From NCBI GenBank assembly GCA_964519355.1, contig CAZFJW010000066.1, forward strand, positions 1 through 5,512: 5,512 nucleotides of DNA, in the 5' to 3' direction. The notes beneath the pieces were generated by a model. That model had not been told where the DNA came from and ran no database searches. It saw only the letters and a list, made by a program, of their open reading frames with translations. Position 1 is the stretch's first letter, and each line of letters begins with the position of its first letter. The stretch comes from CAZBEA01 sp964519355 (lineage in GTDB: Bacteria; Patescibacteriota; Microgenomatia; Levybacterales; GWA1-39-11). Shown here piece by piece: positions 1 through 5,081 of the stretch. The position numbers were made by a program, and so were the translations under genes.

Positions 1-34
1 CATATTTTAACTATATCAAATCTATACTTAAGAA

Positions 35-80
35 GATCATCTGAGCCTTGATATCTACTCCATTATAGGCTCGATTGATC
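35..80. repeat. Imperfect inverted repeat upstream of the PEGA gene
   Basis: Bases 35-47 can pair with 68-80: GATCA with TGATC on the outside and GAGCC with GGCTC inside, separated by two mismatches and a G-T pair, around a 20-base loop. No T-run follows, so it is not a standard intrinsic terminator. It lies just after an open frame that ends in TGA at 42-44 (tail YFNYIKSILKKII), which could be the C-terminus of an upstream plus-strand gene. That tail is too short to identify. The rest of 1-127 shows no gene that I can support. The structure could mark the end of the upstream transcript or be chance. Confidence 0.25.
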
Positions 81-127
81 GTGTGATGCAAGTACTAGAT
101 CTGATAAAACCAAATATTTTTGATCTA

Positions 128-151
128 TTGACTGGCAGAATATAGTATAAT
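128..151 (+). promoter_or_regulatory. Putative promoter of the PEGA/propeller gene
   Basis: A perfect TATAAT lies at 146-151 inside TATAGTATAAT (141-151), with the ATG only 13 bases further on. Transcription would start near 158 and leave a leader of about 7 bases, too short for a Shine-Dalgarno site, and none is visible. A TTGACT at 128-133 is too close (12 bases) to serve this -10. It would sit 18 bases from a poorer TACAAC at 152-157, which would put +1 at about the start codon. Either reading gives a nearly leaderless mRNA. The same 11-mer TATAGTATAAT occurs on the minus strand at 2316-2306. Confidence 0.55.
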
Positions 152-164
152 TACAACTATATAT

Positions 165-1364
165 ATGAAGGGCAAAATTATTTCGATCCTGGGGGTTCTT
201 ATTGTATTTGCAGTAACGATTGGAGCTATTCTTTATGGACGAGGATACAGGCTTACTTTTAAGGATAGCAATGGGATCTCTGGTACTGGTATTCTTGTTC
301 TCAATTCTTTTCCTGAGGGCGCACGTGTATTCATAGACGATAATCTCACAACAGCTACCGACAACACAATCAATCTCTCCCCTGGTAGCTACAAGGTTAA
401 AATTCAGAAAGATGGGTATTATCCGTGGCAAAAACAAGTTATTGTCAGACGCGAAGAAGTTACCCATGCAATTGCAACCCTCTTCCCCACCAATCCACGT
501 CTTGAATCAGTAACAACGCTTGGTGCCCTATCACCCATAATCGATGACTCTGGTTCAAAGATAGCTTTTCAAGTCGCGTCAATTTCTGCTCAAAAAGATG
601 GAATATACCTTCTTGATATGAACCAAAAATCAATCATTCCATTTGGAGGAGCTATATCCCAACTGGTGGATGATGTAAACGAATCCTTTTCAAATGCTTC
701 TATTTCCTTCACCCCTGACGGTGATGATCTTATCGCCACAACATCCGGAGCAACACAAAGAACATATAGAATACCTTTGGATGGCGGGGATCCCATTAAT
801 ATAACTTCAACTATGGCTCAACTTGCCAAAGAAGACTCTCTTCAAAGAGAAGTTATAAATAAAAAATTAATAAACACCTTCCCCAAAAAGTTAAGACAAT
901 TTGCAGCAGCAAATATTACAGGGATCCTCATATCGCCTGAGGAAAATAAGATCTTTTATACTGCATCGCAAAGCGCCACGGTTCCAGTTGTTATTGATCC
1001 ACCATTACCAGGTACAAACCCCACCCCCGAAACACGCTCAATAACCCAGGGTCATAAATATGTATATGACATTGAAGAAGATAAAAACTATTTGATTTTA
1101 GATACAAGCGGAATGGAAGCAGTGCAAATACCAACATTTAAATGGCACGCAAATGGGCTCAATCTTTTCTTCATAAATGATCAGGGAAGTAAAAAATCAA
1201 TCGATACGATTGAGTTCGATGGACAGAATAGAAGAACACTTTATGCTGGACCACTTATCGATCAGTATCTTTTCCCATGGCCAGACGGAACAAGTGTTCT
1301 AATACTTACAAATCTGAACACCCCAGATACCCCCGCAAACCTCTATAGAATTGGGCTGAAATAA
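165..1364 (+). CDS. Membrane-anchored PEGA-domain protein with a beta-propeller-like C-terminal region
   Basis: This 399-aa protein has a short basic N-terminus (MKGK) and a single hydrophobic helix at about residues 5-24, so it is probably anchored in the membrane with the rest outside. Residues about 41-107 match the PEGA pattern: SFPEGARVFIDD, then a threonine/asparagine stretch, then LSPGSYKVKIQKDGYYPW and a closing strand. PEGA domains are small beta-sandwiches common on bacterial surfaces, and binding to the envelope or to carbohydrate is assumed rather than shown. Residues about 120-398 contain repeated blade-like units (near 122-152, 178-214, 253-311, 323-362 and 368-398) with motifs such as SFTPDGDDLIA and FPWPDGTSVLIL, as in TolB/WD40-like propellers. 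No catalytic residues stand out. The ATG at 165 is chosen because it immediately precedes the membrane helix and lies just downstream of a TATAAT. The gene ends in TAA. The exact ligand or partner is unknown. Confidence 0.85.
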   Translation: MKGKIISILGVLIVFAVTIGAILYGRGYRLTFKDSNGISGTGILVLNSFPEGARVFIDDNLTTATDNTINLSPGSYKVKIQKDGYYPWQKQVIVRREEVTHAIATLFPTNPRLESVTTLGALSPIIDDSGSKIAFQVASISAQKDGIYLLDMNQKSIIPFGGAISQLVDDVNESFSNASISFTPDGDDLIATTSGATQRTYRIPLDGGDPINITSTMAQLAKEDSLQREVINKKLINTFPKKLRQFAAANITGILISPEENKIFYTASQSATVPVVIDPPLPGTNPTPETRSITQGHKYVYDIEEDKNYLILDTSGMEAVQIPTFKWHANGLNLFFINDQGSKKSIDTIEFDGQNRRTLYAGPLIDQYLFPWPDGTSVLILTNLNTPDTPANLYRIGLK

Positions 1365-1380
1365 AAAGCCTTACAATTTT
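1353..1380 (+). terminator. Weak terminator-like hairpin at the end of the PEGA gene
   Basis: GGGCT at 1353-1357 can pair with AGCCT at 1367-1371 (one G-T pair) across a 9-base loop that contains the stop codon, followed by TACAATTTT. The stem is short and the T-run is poor and offset, so this is at best a weak intrinsic terminator. Nothing better is seen before the G+C-rich block begins. Confidence 0.2.
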
Positions 1381-1388
1381 AGAATTCA

Positions 1389-1490
1389 TTATTTTTCTAA
1401 AGAAGTTCTCGTAGCTATCTGCCCCCACTCAGTCATAAGACGGAATGAGGGCAGGAATCGTAGGTCAGGCATGGCTTGAAGAGTCGTCAT
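1389..1490 (-). CDS. 33-aa ORF, ATGA-coupled, possibly a truncated gene
   Basis: Translating the minus strand from 1490 gives a 33-residue peptide (starts MTTLQAMPDLRF, ends IATRTSLEK) stopping at TAA 1391-1389. Its ATG overlaps the TGA of the 79-aa gene as ATGA (1490-1487), the usual mark of translational coupling. No Shine-Dalgarno sequence of its own is visible. The 3' end runs into the AT-rich flank, with TTA GAA AAA TAA as the last codons, so it may be the stump of a longer gene cut off at the edge of the inserted block. The peptide has no recognisable family, export signal or membrane segment. It could equally be a chance ORF, since a start overlapping a stop is not rare. Confidence 0.3.
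   Translation of the reverse strand: MTTLQAMPDLRFLPSFRLMTEWGQIATRTSLEK
1419..1454. repeat. Bulged hairpin near the left edge of the G+C-rich block
   Basis: CTGCCC and CTCA (1419-1424 and 1428-1431) can pair with TGAG and GGGCAG (1446-1454), with a 3-base bulge CCA and a 14-base loop. It lies inside the 33-aa minus-strand ORF and near the composition boundary. On the minus strand no T-run follows directly, so it is not a typical intrinsic terminator for the operon, although it could slow polymerase or mark the end of the block. Confidence 0.3.
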
Positions 1491-1726
1491 GGATCTGGGG
1501 GGACCGGAGTCCCCAAGGGTCTTGTGAAAATTCGCTCGGCAGGGAGTCTAACACATTGGGGTATTTCAACGAGTTCCCCAAACTCAACAAGGACTCCAAT
1601 CGCCGTATAGGTATCCTCCACGCCGCATGCCATTCCAGCCAGAAATTCGTGCATGGATACCAAGCCGTTGCGACTGATTCGCTCTTGCGCAATTTCCCGC
1701 GCCCTTCCGAGATGATTTGAACTCAT
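1487..1726 (-). CDS. Small protein with a possible winged helix-turn-helix fold
   Basis: This 79-aa protein is read from ATG 1726 behind an excellent AGGAGG, 12 bases after the stop of the upstream 158-aa gene, so the two form an operon. The predicted layout is a helix at about residues 7-19 (GRAREIAQERISRN), a second helix beginning near SMHEFLAGM and a third at VEDTYTAIGVLVEFG, then a beta-like ELVEIPQ. This order resembles a minimal winged helix domain, which would suggest DNA binding. I see this only as a pattern and cannot name a family. The C-terminal tail is proline-rich (RPLGTPVPPDP). Two cysteines are present (C34, C58). Its stop overlaps the ATG of the 33-aa ORF. Being coded beside a membrane protein, it might be a cognate regulator, but that is speculation. 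Two overlapping ORFs in other frames (1465-1692 minus, 1445-1720 plus) lack such a ribosome site. Confidence 0.65.
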   Translation of the reverse strand: MSSNHLGRAREIAQERISRNGLVSMHEFLAGMACGVEDTYTAIGVLVEFGELVEIPQCVRLPAERIFTRPLGTPVPPDP

Positions 1727-1734
1727 TTCCGTGT

Positions 1735-1740
1735 CCTCCT
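1735..1740 (-). promoter_or_regulatory. Shine-Dalgarno AGGAGG of the 79-aa gene
   Basis: The minus strand reads AGGAGG, an 8-base spacer (ACACGGAA), then ATG at 1726. The first AG of the site is also the end of the TAG stop (1741-1739) of the upstream gene, so ribosomes finishing the 158-aa protein end right on the next initiation site. This fixes the start and shows that the block relies on Shine-Dalgarno initiation, unlike its leaderless neighbours. Confidence 0.8.
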
Positions 1741-2215
1741 AGCTAAGTCTTGGACTTGGCATTGGTGTTGGAATCCCCTCGCCTTTCAGCTCGAAGATAA
1801 GGCTTGTATCAGGCGTCTTGAAAAACGCAGGATACTTGGACTGAATTATGGTCGAAAAAATATCGACAAGAAAGCTTGTGGCTTCTTGCCTGGTCCTGAA
1901 TGGTGCAACTTGTTGATGGTATCCTGCCATCGCATCAAGCGCTGTTTGGAGATCGCTTCTCATACCCTGATCGGTTAGCAAAGTGTCACGAGGAATGCAC
2001 CCCGTGACAAAAAGCTCAACGACAGGAAGTGGCTTGCCGTTCTGGTCGAGAACAGCTAAATACTGCTCCTTTTCCAGAGCCAGATGTGACTCGTATTGCC
2101 TAAATCCTTGAGCGCAGATTTCTTTCTCGCGTGTCATAGACACAACGATCAGAATTCCGGCTGCAAAAACAGGCAGAAGCACGAGCCACGCAAGATTGAA
2201 CTTCCGTTTCTTCAT
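1739..2215 (-). CDS. Membrane-anchored protein of unknown function, 158 aa
   Basis: The start is ATG 2215, because it has AAGGA five bases upstream and opens with a typical anchor: basic MKKRKFN followed by a hydrophobic helix at about residues 8-26. The frame stays open to a GTG at 2290, but the 25 extra residues are arginine-rich and would displace the anchor. After the helix, about 130 residues should lie outside the membrane. They include two cysteines (C34, C73) that could form a disulfide, mixed helical segments (near 36-50, 86-103 and 108-127), and a proline-rich end (GIPTPMPSPRLS). I recognise no family and see no catalytic motif. It is the first gene of a minus-strand operon with the 79-aa gene. 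Base composition is richer in G+C than the flanking surface genes. Confidence 0.7.
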   Translation of the reverse strand: MKKRKFNLAWLVLLPVFAAGILIVVSMTREKEICAQGFRQYESHLALEKEQYLAVLDQNGKPLPVVELFVTGCIPRDTLLTDQGMRSDLQTALDAMAGYHQQVAPFRTRQEATSFLVDIFSTIIQSKYPAFFKTPDTSLIFELKGEGIPTPMPSPRLS

Positions 2216-2220
2216 ACTCT

Positions 2221-2225
2221 TCCTT
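2221..2225 (-). promoter_or_regulatory. Shine-Dalgarno AAGGA deciding the 2215 start
   Basis: The minus strand reads AAGGA, a 5-base spacer AGAGT, then ATG at 2215. The upstream in-frame GTG at 2290 has no comparable site. This supports the 158-aa product over the 183-aa extension. Confidence 0.65.
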
Positions 2226-2305
2226 GAACCTACGATTAAAATGTGCAACACCACGCGAACGCGGCGAATGCAAAAATCTACCGCAGGCACGTTGTGATAG
2301 GATGC

Positions 2306-2316
2306 ATTATACTATA
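2306..2316 (-). promoter_or_regulatory. Putative promoter of the minus-strand operon
   Basis: On the minus strand 2316-2306 reads TATAGTATAAT with a perfect TATAAT at 2311-2306, so +1 is expected near 2299 and the leader to ATG 2215 would be about 85 bases. No good -35 box is found at the normal distance (TGTCAT is the best at 17 bases). The 11-mer is identical to the one at 141-151 in front of the PEGA gene, although the A/T-rich motif makes a chance match possible. It lies at the right edge of the G+C-rich block. Confidence 0.45.
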
Positions 2317-2320
2317 AGAT

Positions 2321-2368
2321 TTGTAAAAATGACATTTTAATATATTTTGAATTTAGAATTGTAAAATG
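2321..2368. promoter_or_regulatory. Repeated TTGTAAAnATG / CATTTTA motif in the divergent intergenic region
   Basis: TTGTAAAAATG at 2321-2331 and TTGTAAAATG at 2359-2368 are direct repeats, and CATTTTA at 2333-2339 is their inverted form. The first copy and the inverted copy make a 13-base palindrome (AAAATG-A-CATTTT, 2326-2338), and the inverted copy pairs with 2362-2368 over 7 bases. The group sits between two divergent promoters and could be an operator, possibly for the 79-aa winged-helix candidate. The region is very AT-rich, so chance cannot be excluded. Confidence 0.3.
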
Positions 2369-2372
2369 TGTA

Positions 2373-2387
2373 TGATATTCTATGTAT
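2373..2387 (+). promoter_or_regulatory. Extended -10 leaderless promoter of the Ig-like gene
   Basis: TGA-TATTCT (2373-2381) is followed by six bases and ATG at 2388. With +1 seven bases after the hexamer, transcription starts on the A of that ATG. The same arrangement (TGn, TATnCT, six bases, ATG) recurs at 3549 and 5067. No convincing -35 box is present, as expected for an extended -10 promoter. Confidence 0.65.
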
Positions 2388-3380
2388 ATGGTAGACAATG
2401 TATTTATGAAAATAGCAAAGCAGATATTTTTCACCTTATTAATATTTCTTTGTCTTTTTTTGCAATCTCCATTCAGTACTAACGCACAAATTAACCCAAA
2501 TCCTCAAGGCTCATTTGAAGTTGAGGTCGGAGGCACTGTAGGATCAACAAGTGCTACTCCTGTGGCGACAAGTACTGTTTCTGTAACGATTTCAGGATTT
2601 GCTTCACCTAATGCATCAATCGTGCTTTTGGATAGTTCAAATAATAGTATTACAACGATAACTGCAGGACCTTTGGGGGATTTTACAATTACTGGACTCC
2701 AACTTCCTGCAGGATCTGCCCAGTATTGTTTTCGAGTCGTCGATTTCAAAAGACTTGGAACTTCTGAATCTTGCATGAATATAAACCCTACTACTCTATC
2801 CACTATTACAAATGTATATCTTCCTCCAACAATCGGTGTTGAAAAAGCAGAAATATCAGAAGGCCAAGAAGCAGTGATCTATGGGTATACCATGCCTAAT
2901 GCGAAAGTAAAACTCCGCCTTTCAACAGGAGAAATAGTAAATATTACAGCTGATGAAAATGGCTACTATGAATATAGAAATGATGCACTTAAGGCCGGTG
3001 ATTACAGCTTTGTTGCAAGCGCTTCATATAATGCAACAGATTCACTTGAATCTAAAACCACTGCCAAACTCAAAGCACTTTCTCCAGAAGAAGTAGCCAA
3101 AAAAGCAAAACAGATTATCAAAAGTGTCGGAGAATCAGAGCGAGGAGGATTCCCATGGTGGATCTTTATTGTTCTATTCCTTCTTGCTCTTGGAGCTGGA
3201 CTCTTCTTCCTCTATAAAACACATCCCGAATTATTTACTAAACTATGGCTTCTTGTTGCCCCTTTTATAACCAAACTCGGTAAGAAAAAATCTGGCCACC
3301 ACGAAAAGATACTAAAACAGCTTGAGAAAGAAACAAAGGATAATCAAAAGCACTCCAAACCAACCCCCACACAAGCTTAA
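2388..3380 (+). CDS. Exported protein with two Ig-like domains and a C-terminal membrane anchor
   Basis: Starting at ATG 2388 the product has 330 residues. An N-terminal signal sequence (hydrophobic IFFTLLIFLCLFLQ, likely cleavage after STNA or nearby) leads to a low-complexity Thr/Ser/Val linker. Two similar beta-sandwich units follow. Unit 1 covers about residues 62-132, with GFASPNASIVLLDSS, GPLGDFTITGL and LPAG. Unit 2 covers about 153-228, with GYTMPNAKVKLRLSTG, DENGYYEYRND and LKAGDYSF. They resemble carboxypeptidase-regulatory/Ig-like repeats of surface proteins. Unit 1 has a cysteine pair (C114, C129) that could be a disulfide. After an alpha-helical charged stretch (SPEEVAKKAKQIIKSVGE) comes a transmembrane helix at about 255-277 (WWIFIVLFLLALGAGLFFLY) and a lysine-rich tail of about 50 residues, presumably cytoplasmic. 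The start at 2388 is preferred over 2382 (upstream of the predicted +1) and over 2406, because the promoter places +1 exactly there. The ligand is unknown. Confidence 0.8.
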   Translation: MVDNVFMKIAKQIFFTLLIFLCLFLQSPFSTNAQINPNPQGSFEVEVGGTVGSTSATPVATSTVSVTISGFASPNASIVLLDSSNNSITTITAGPLGDFTITGLQLPAGSAQYCFRVVDFKRLGTSESCMNINPTTLSTITNVYLPPTIGVEKAEISEGQEAVIYGYTMPNAKVKLRLSTGEIVNITADENGYYEYRNDALKAGDYSFVASASYNATDSLESKTTAKLKALSPEEVAKKAKQIIKSVGESERGGFPWWIFIVLFLLALGAGLFFLYKTHPELFTKLWLLVAPFITKLGKKKSGHHEKILKQLEKETKDNQKHSKPTPTQA

Positions 3381-3405
3381 ATACGAGAAAAGGAAATATC
3401 TATTT

Positions 3406-3435
3406 AGACAAAAAGTCTCAAGCATTTTATTTTTA
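3406..3435 (+). terminator. Weak hairpin plus T-rich tract after the Ig-like gene
   Basis: AGAC (3406-3409) and GTCT (3415-3418) can form a 4-bp stem around AAAAA, followed within a few bases by TTTTATTTTT. It lies 26 bases after the TAA at 3378-3380. The position and T-tract suit a terminator but the stem is very short. Confidence 0.25.
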
Positions 3436-3468
3436 CAGTTGAATTTTTGAATTTGCTTAGTATTTAGA

Positions 3469-3510
3469 GATTAGGATTTTTTAATCTAATCATGTAGTTA
3501 GAAATACATG
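3469..3510. repeat. Two adjacent AT-rich inverted repeats upstream of the surface-protein gene
   Basis: GATTAG-G-ATT (3469-3478) pairs with AATCTAATC (3483-3491), giving a 9-bp stem with one bulged G and a TTTT loop. Immediately after it, CATGT (3491-3495) pairs with ACATG (3506-3510). They lie 40-95 bases before the promoter at 3549. They could be terminator remnants or protein-binding sites, but they are A/T-rich and the function is not determined. The remaining bases of 3381-3548 show no gene. Confidence 0.3.
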
Positions 3511-3548
3511 ATACATTCTACATAATTCTTAATTCATATTTATTTCTG

Positions 3549-3563
3549 TGGTATCCTATTTAT
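3549..3563 (+). promoter_or_regulatory. Extended -10 leaderless promoter of the surface-protein gene
   Basis: TGG-TATCCT (3549-3557) is followed by ATTTAT and the ATG at 3564, so the predicted +1 is the A of the start codon. The stretch 3542-3566 matches 5061-5084 except for one missing T and one C/T change. No Shine-Dalgarno site is present. Confidence 0.7.
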
Positions 3564-5030
3564 ATGTATACTTCTGCCCTCAAGTTAATTTTTAATTCCA
3601 AACTTCTTTTCTACTTCTTGCTTCTTACTTCTTGTTTCTTACTTCTTGCACAGCAAGCACAGGCAAAAGCACTTATCGATGCTTCAGATACCCTTTCTAC
3701 TGCAAGGCCTTCTGGAAAAGCAACTATCTCAGATGCTATGAGCGCCAATAGTACTCAAGTATTAATTACTGATAATAACTCGATCATTTTAGCGTCTGAA
3801 TCAGCAATGTTAAGAACTACTGCAGATACAACTATTGGAAGTACAACTATTGCATCAGTTTCTGCTCAAAATACGCCCACAACAGGGAAAAGAACTGTAT
3901 ATTTCAAGACAGCCGTAGCCAATCCAGCAACGGCAGGCGACTTACTCATAATGCCGGTAAAGGCAATGCATACCTTTGAATTCACAACCCAAACAACTAT
4001 TCCCAGTGGTGGAAATATCGTTATAACATTCCCCGGAAGTGCAAATAACAATGACTACCCTTCAGTAGGCTCATTTGCCTTTAATGGACTTACCGGAACA
4101 GATATTAAATTCAACAACGCAACATGCGGTACTATTGTTGTATCATCACCAAATATTACGTGCGATGCCGTTACTTCAACTATTACAGCAGGCACAACAG
4201 TAACAATACTTGTAGGCTGTAGCGCATCATCTGGAGCAGCCTGCACAACCAAGAACCCAATTCTTATCAATCCTCTTGTTACCACTTCTGGAGGAGATGA
4301 TAATAAAATTACAATAAGAACCCAGGATACAACCGACAGCGAACTTGATGTGTCGTTCGTAACAGTTACGACAGGGACCTCAGTGTTAGTATCTGGAACT
4401 GTAGAGTCAAGATTTACCTTTACACTTGGCGGAGTGTCAGACAATACTGCTGCAAACGATACCAACCCAGGATGCTCCCTCGTAGAAACAACAAATGCAG
4501 GAGCCAATGCCCGGGCAACTTCGCTTACTCTTGGACAACTGCAATACACTCCGTCTCAAAAGGATAAAAAAATATCAAATATAACTGCCCAGCTTTTAGG
4601 AGTAAGCACCAACTCTCTCAACGGATATGTTCTGCTTGCATCATCTAATGCTCCCCTTACTCACGAACGCGCAACCAGCATATTTAAAACAAGCGCGCTT
4701 GCAGATGTTCCTGAGTCTTTTCCTTCTGCTGCCAATTACTTTGGTATGCACGCTTGCGGAGTTGATACACCAAGTGCTACCTGGACAGAGGCTGCGAACC
4801 AGAACTGCTCAACTGTTATAGCTGAATCTACAGCAAATGAATGTAAATATGCGTGGCCAAAAACAGGAGATGATATTATTCTTGCTGCGGACTATCAGGG
4901 ACCAATTGGATCAGGTCAAACAGAAGGAAACGGTCTCACATCAGTTGTATATGCCGCAGGAATTGATGGAACTATTGCAGCTGGTGAGTATACAACAACA
5001 GTCACTTATACCGCCCTTCCCACTTTTTAG
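3564..5030 (+). CDS. Large secreted surface protein, two cysteine-containing beta-rich domains
   Basis: This 488-aa protein has a long signal peptide (hydrophobic about residues 8-29, likely cleaved after AQA near residue 34). The string LTSC at 21-24 fits a lipobox, but it is followed by more hydrophobic residues, so ordinary signal peptidase cleavage is more likely. The mature part is rich in Thr, Ser, Ala, Asn and beta-formers. Domain 1 (about 40-270) includes TFEFTTQTTIPSGGNIVITF, a pattern I associate with surface proteins of Candidate Phyla Radiation bacteria. Domain 2 (about 272-488) runs from VLVSGTVESRFTFTLGG through GVSTNSLNGYVLLASSN to the end GEYTTTVTYTALPTF. It is reminiscent of WxL-type C-terminal domains, although no clear W-x-L motif is seen. 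Eight mature cysteines are split four and four (C188, C200, C219, C227; C304, C398, C415, C427), suggesting disulfides within each domain. No membrane anchor or sorting signal follows, so attachment may depend on the DUF916-like protein encoded next. Confidence 0.75.
   Translation: MYTSALKLIFNSKLLFYFLLLTSCFLLLAQQAQAKALIDASDTLSTARPSGKATISDAMSANSTQVLITDNNSIILASESAMLRTTADTTIGSTTIASVSAQNTPTTGKRTVYFKTAVANPATAGDLLIMPVKAMHTFEFTTQTTIPSGGNIVITFPGSANNNDYPSVGSFAFNGLTGTDIKFNNATCGTIVVSSPNITCDAVTSTITAGTTVTILVGCSASSGAACTTKNPILINPLVTTSGGDDNKITIRTQDTTDSELDVSFVTVTTGTSVLVSGTVESRFTFTLGGVSDNTAANDTNPGCSLVETTNAGANARATSLTLGQLQYTPSQKDKKISNITAQLLGVSTNSLNGYVLLASSNAPLTHERATSIFKTSALADVPESFPSAANYFGMHACGVDTPSATWTEAANQNCSTVIAESTANECKYAWPKTGDDIILAADYQGPIGSGQTEGNGLTSVVYAAGIDGTIAAGEYTTTVTYTALPTF
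3612..3649 (+). repeat. 14-bp tandem repeat, 2.7 copies, inside the signal-peptide coding region
   Basis: TACTTCTTGCTTCT (3612-3625), TACTTCTTGTTTCT (3626-3639) and the partial TACTTCTTGC (3640-3649) are head-to-tail copies with one C/T difference. The unit is not a multiple of three, so each copy is read in a different frame, yet all three frames code for hydrophobic signal-peptide residues (YFLL, LTSCF, LLLA). Losing one unit would bring TAG 3749-3751 into frame, and gaining one would bring TGA 3739-3741 into frame. A change of copy number would therefore switch the protein off. Confidence 0.8.
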
Positions 5031-5066
5031 GCATTTGCTTCAAATTCGTAATTAGTAATTATTTCG

Positions 5067-5081
5067 TGGTATTCTATTTAT
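5067..5081 (+). promoter_or_regulatory. Extended -10 leaderless promoter of the DUF916-like gene
   Basis: TGG-TATTCT (5067-5075) followed by ATTTAT and ATG at 5082 again puts the predicted +1 on the A of the start codon. Although the gap from the previous stop is only 51 bases, this suggests that the gene has its own transcript. Confidence 0.7.

Larger units (their letters stand above)
1389..2316. other. Compositionally distinct block, candidate acquired cassette
   Basis: This stretch differs from both flanks in three visible ways. Hand-counted 60-base lines are about 57% G+C (1501-1560), 53% (1681-1740) and 45% (2101-2160), against 23% (841-900), 37% (2941-3000) and 42% (4141-4200) in the neighbouring genes. 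Its genes read on the opposite strand. They use clear Shine-Dalgarno sites, while the flanking genes have leaderless promoters. The 9-mer TTTAGAATT lies just outside on both sides (1378-1386 and 2352-2360). No transposase, integrase, tRNA or clear terminal inverted repeat is present, so the transfer mechanism is not visible. Acquisition is an inference, and a misassembly joining unrelated DNA would give the same picture. The boundaries are approximate. Confidence 0.5.

Noticed and set aside
63..467. 134-aa minus-strand ORF over the promoter and start of the PEGA gene
   Set aside because: It overlaps the well-supported PEGA coding frame and lacks a family pattern or ribosome site.
1465..1692. 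75-aa minus-strand ORF in another frame
   Set aside because: It overlaps the 79-aa gene, has no Shine-Dalgarno site, and its sequence is rich in Trp, Ser and Arg as in shadow frames.
1445..1720. 91-aa plus-strand ORF opposite the 79-aa gene
   Set aside because: No ribosome site or promoter, an unnatural-looking composition, and it lies antisense to a minus-strand gene with an AGGAGG.
2216..2290. GTG-initiated N-terminal extension of the 158-aa protein
   Set aside because: The extension is arginine-rich and would move the membrane anchor inward, while ATG 2215 has AAGGA at proper spacing.
3631..3638. Lipobox LTSC suggesting a lipoprotein
   Set aside because: The cysteine is followed by strongly hydrophobic FLLLA instead of a mature polar start, and a good AQA cleavage site follows.
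3612..3649. CRISPR or regulatory array reading of the short repeats
   Set aside because: The copies are contiguous, 14 bp long, without spacers and within coding sequence, so this is a simple tandem repeat.
4055..4549. 164-aa minus-strand ORF inside the surface-protein gene
   Set aside because: Antisense shadow of a long coding frame. Its Val/Ser/Thr-rich sequence mirrors the codons opposite, and no start signals are present.
4627..5055. Two plus-strand ORFs (4627-4821, 4837-5055) overlapping the surface-protein gene
   Set aside because: Out-of-frame shadows. The 488-aa frame is uninterrupted through both and carries the domain pattern to its end.
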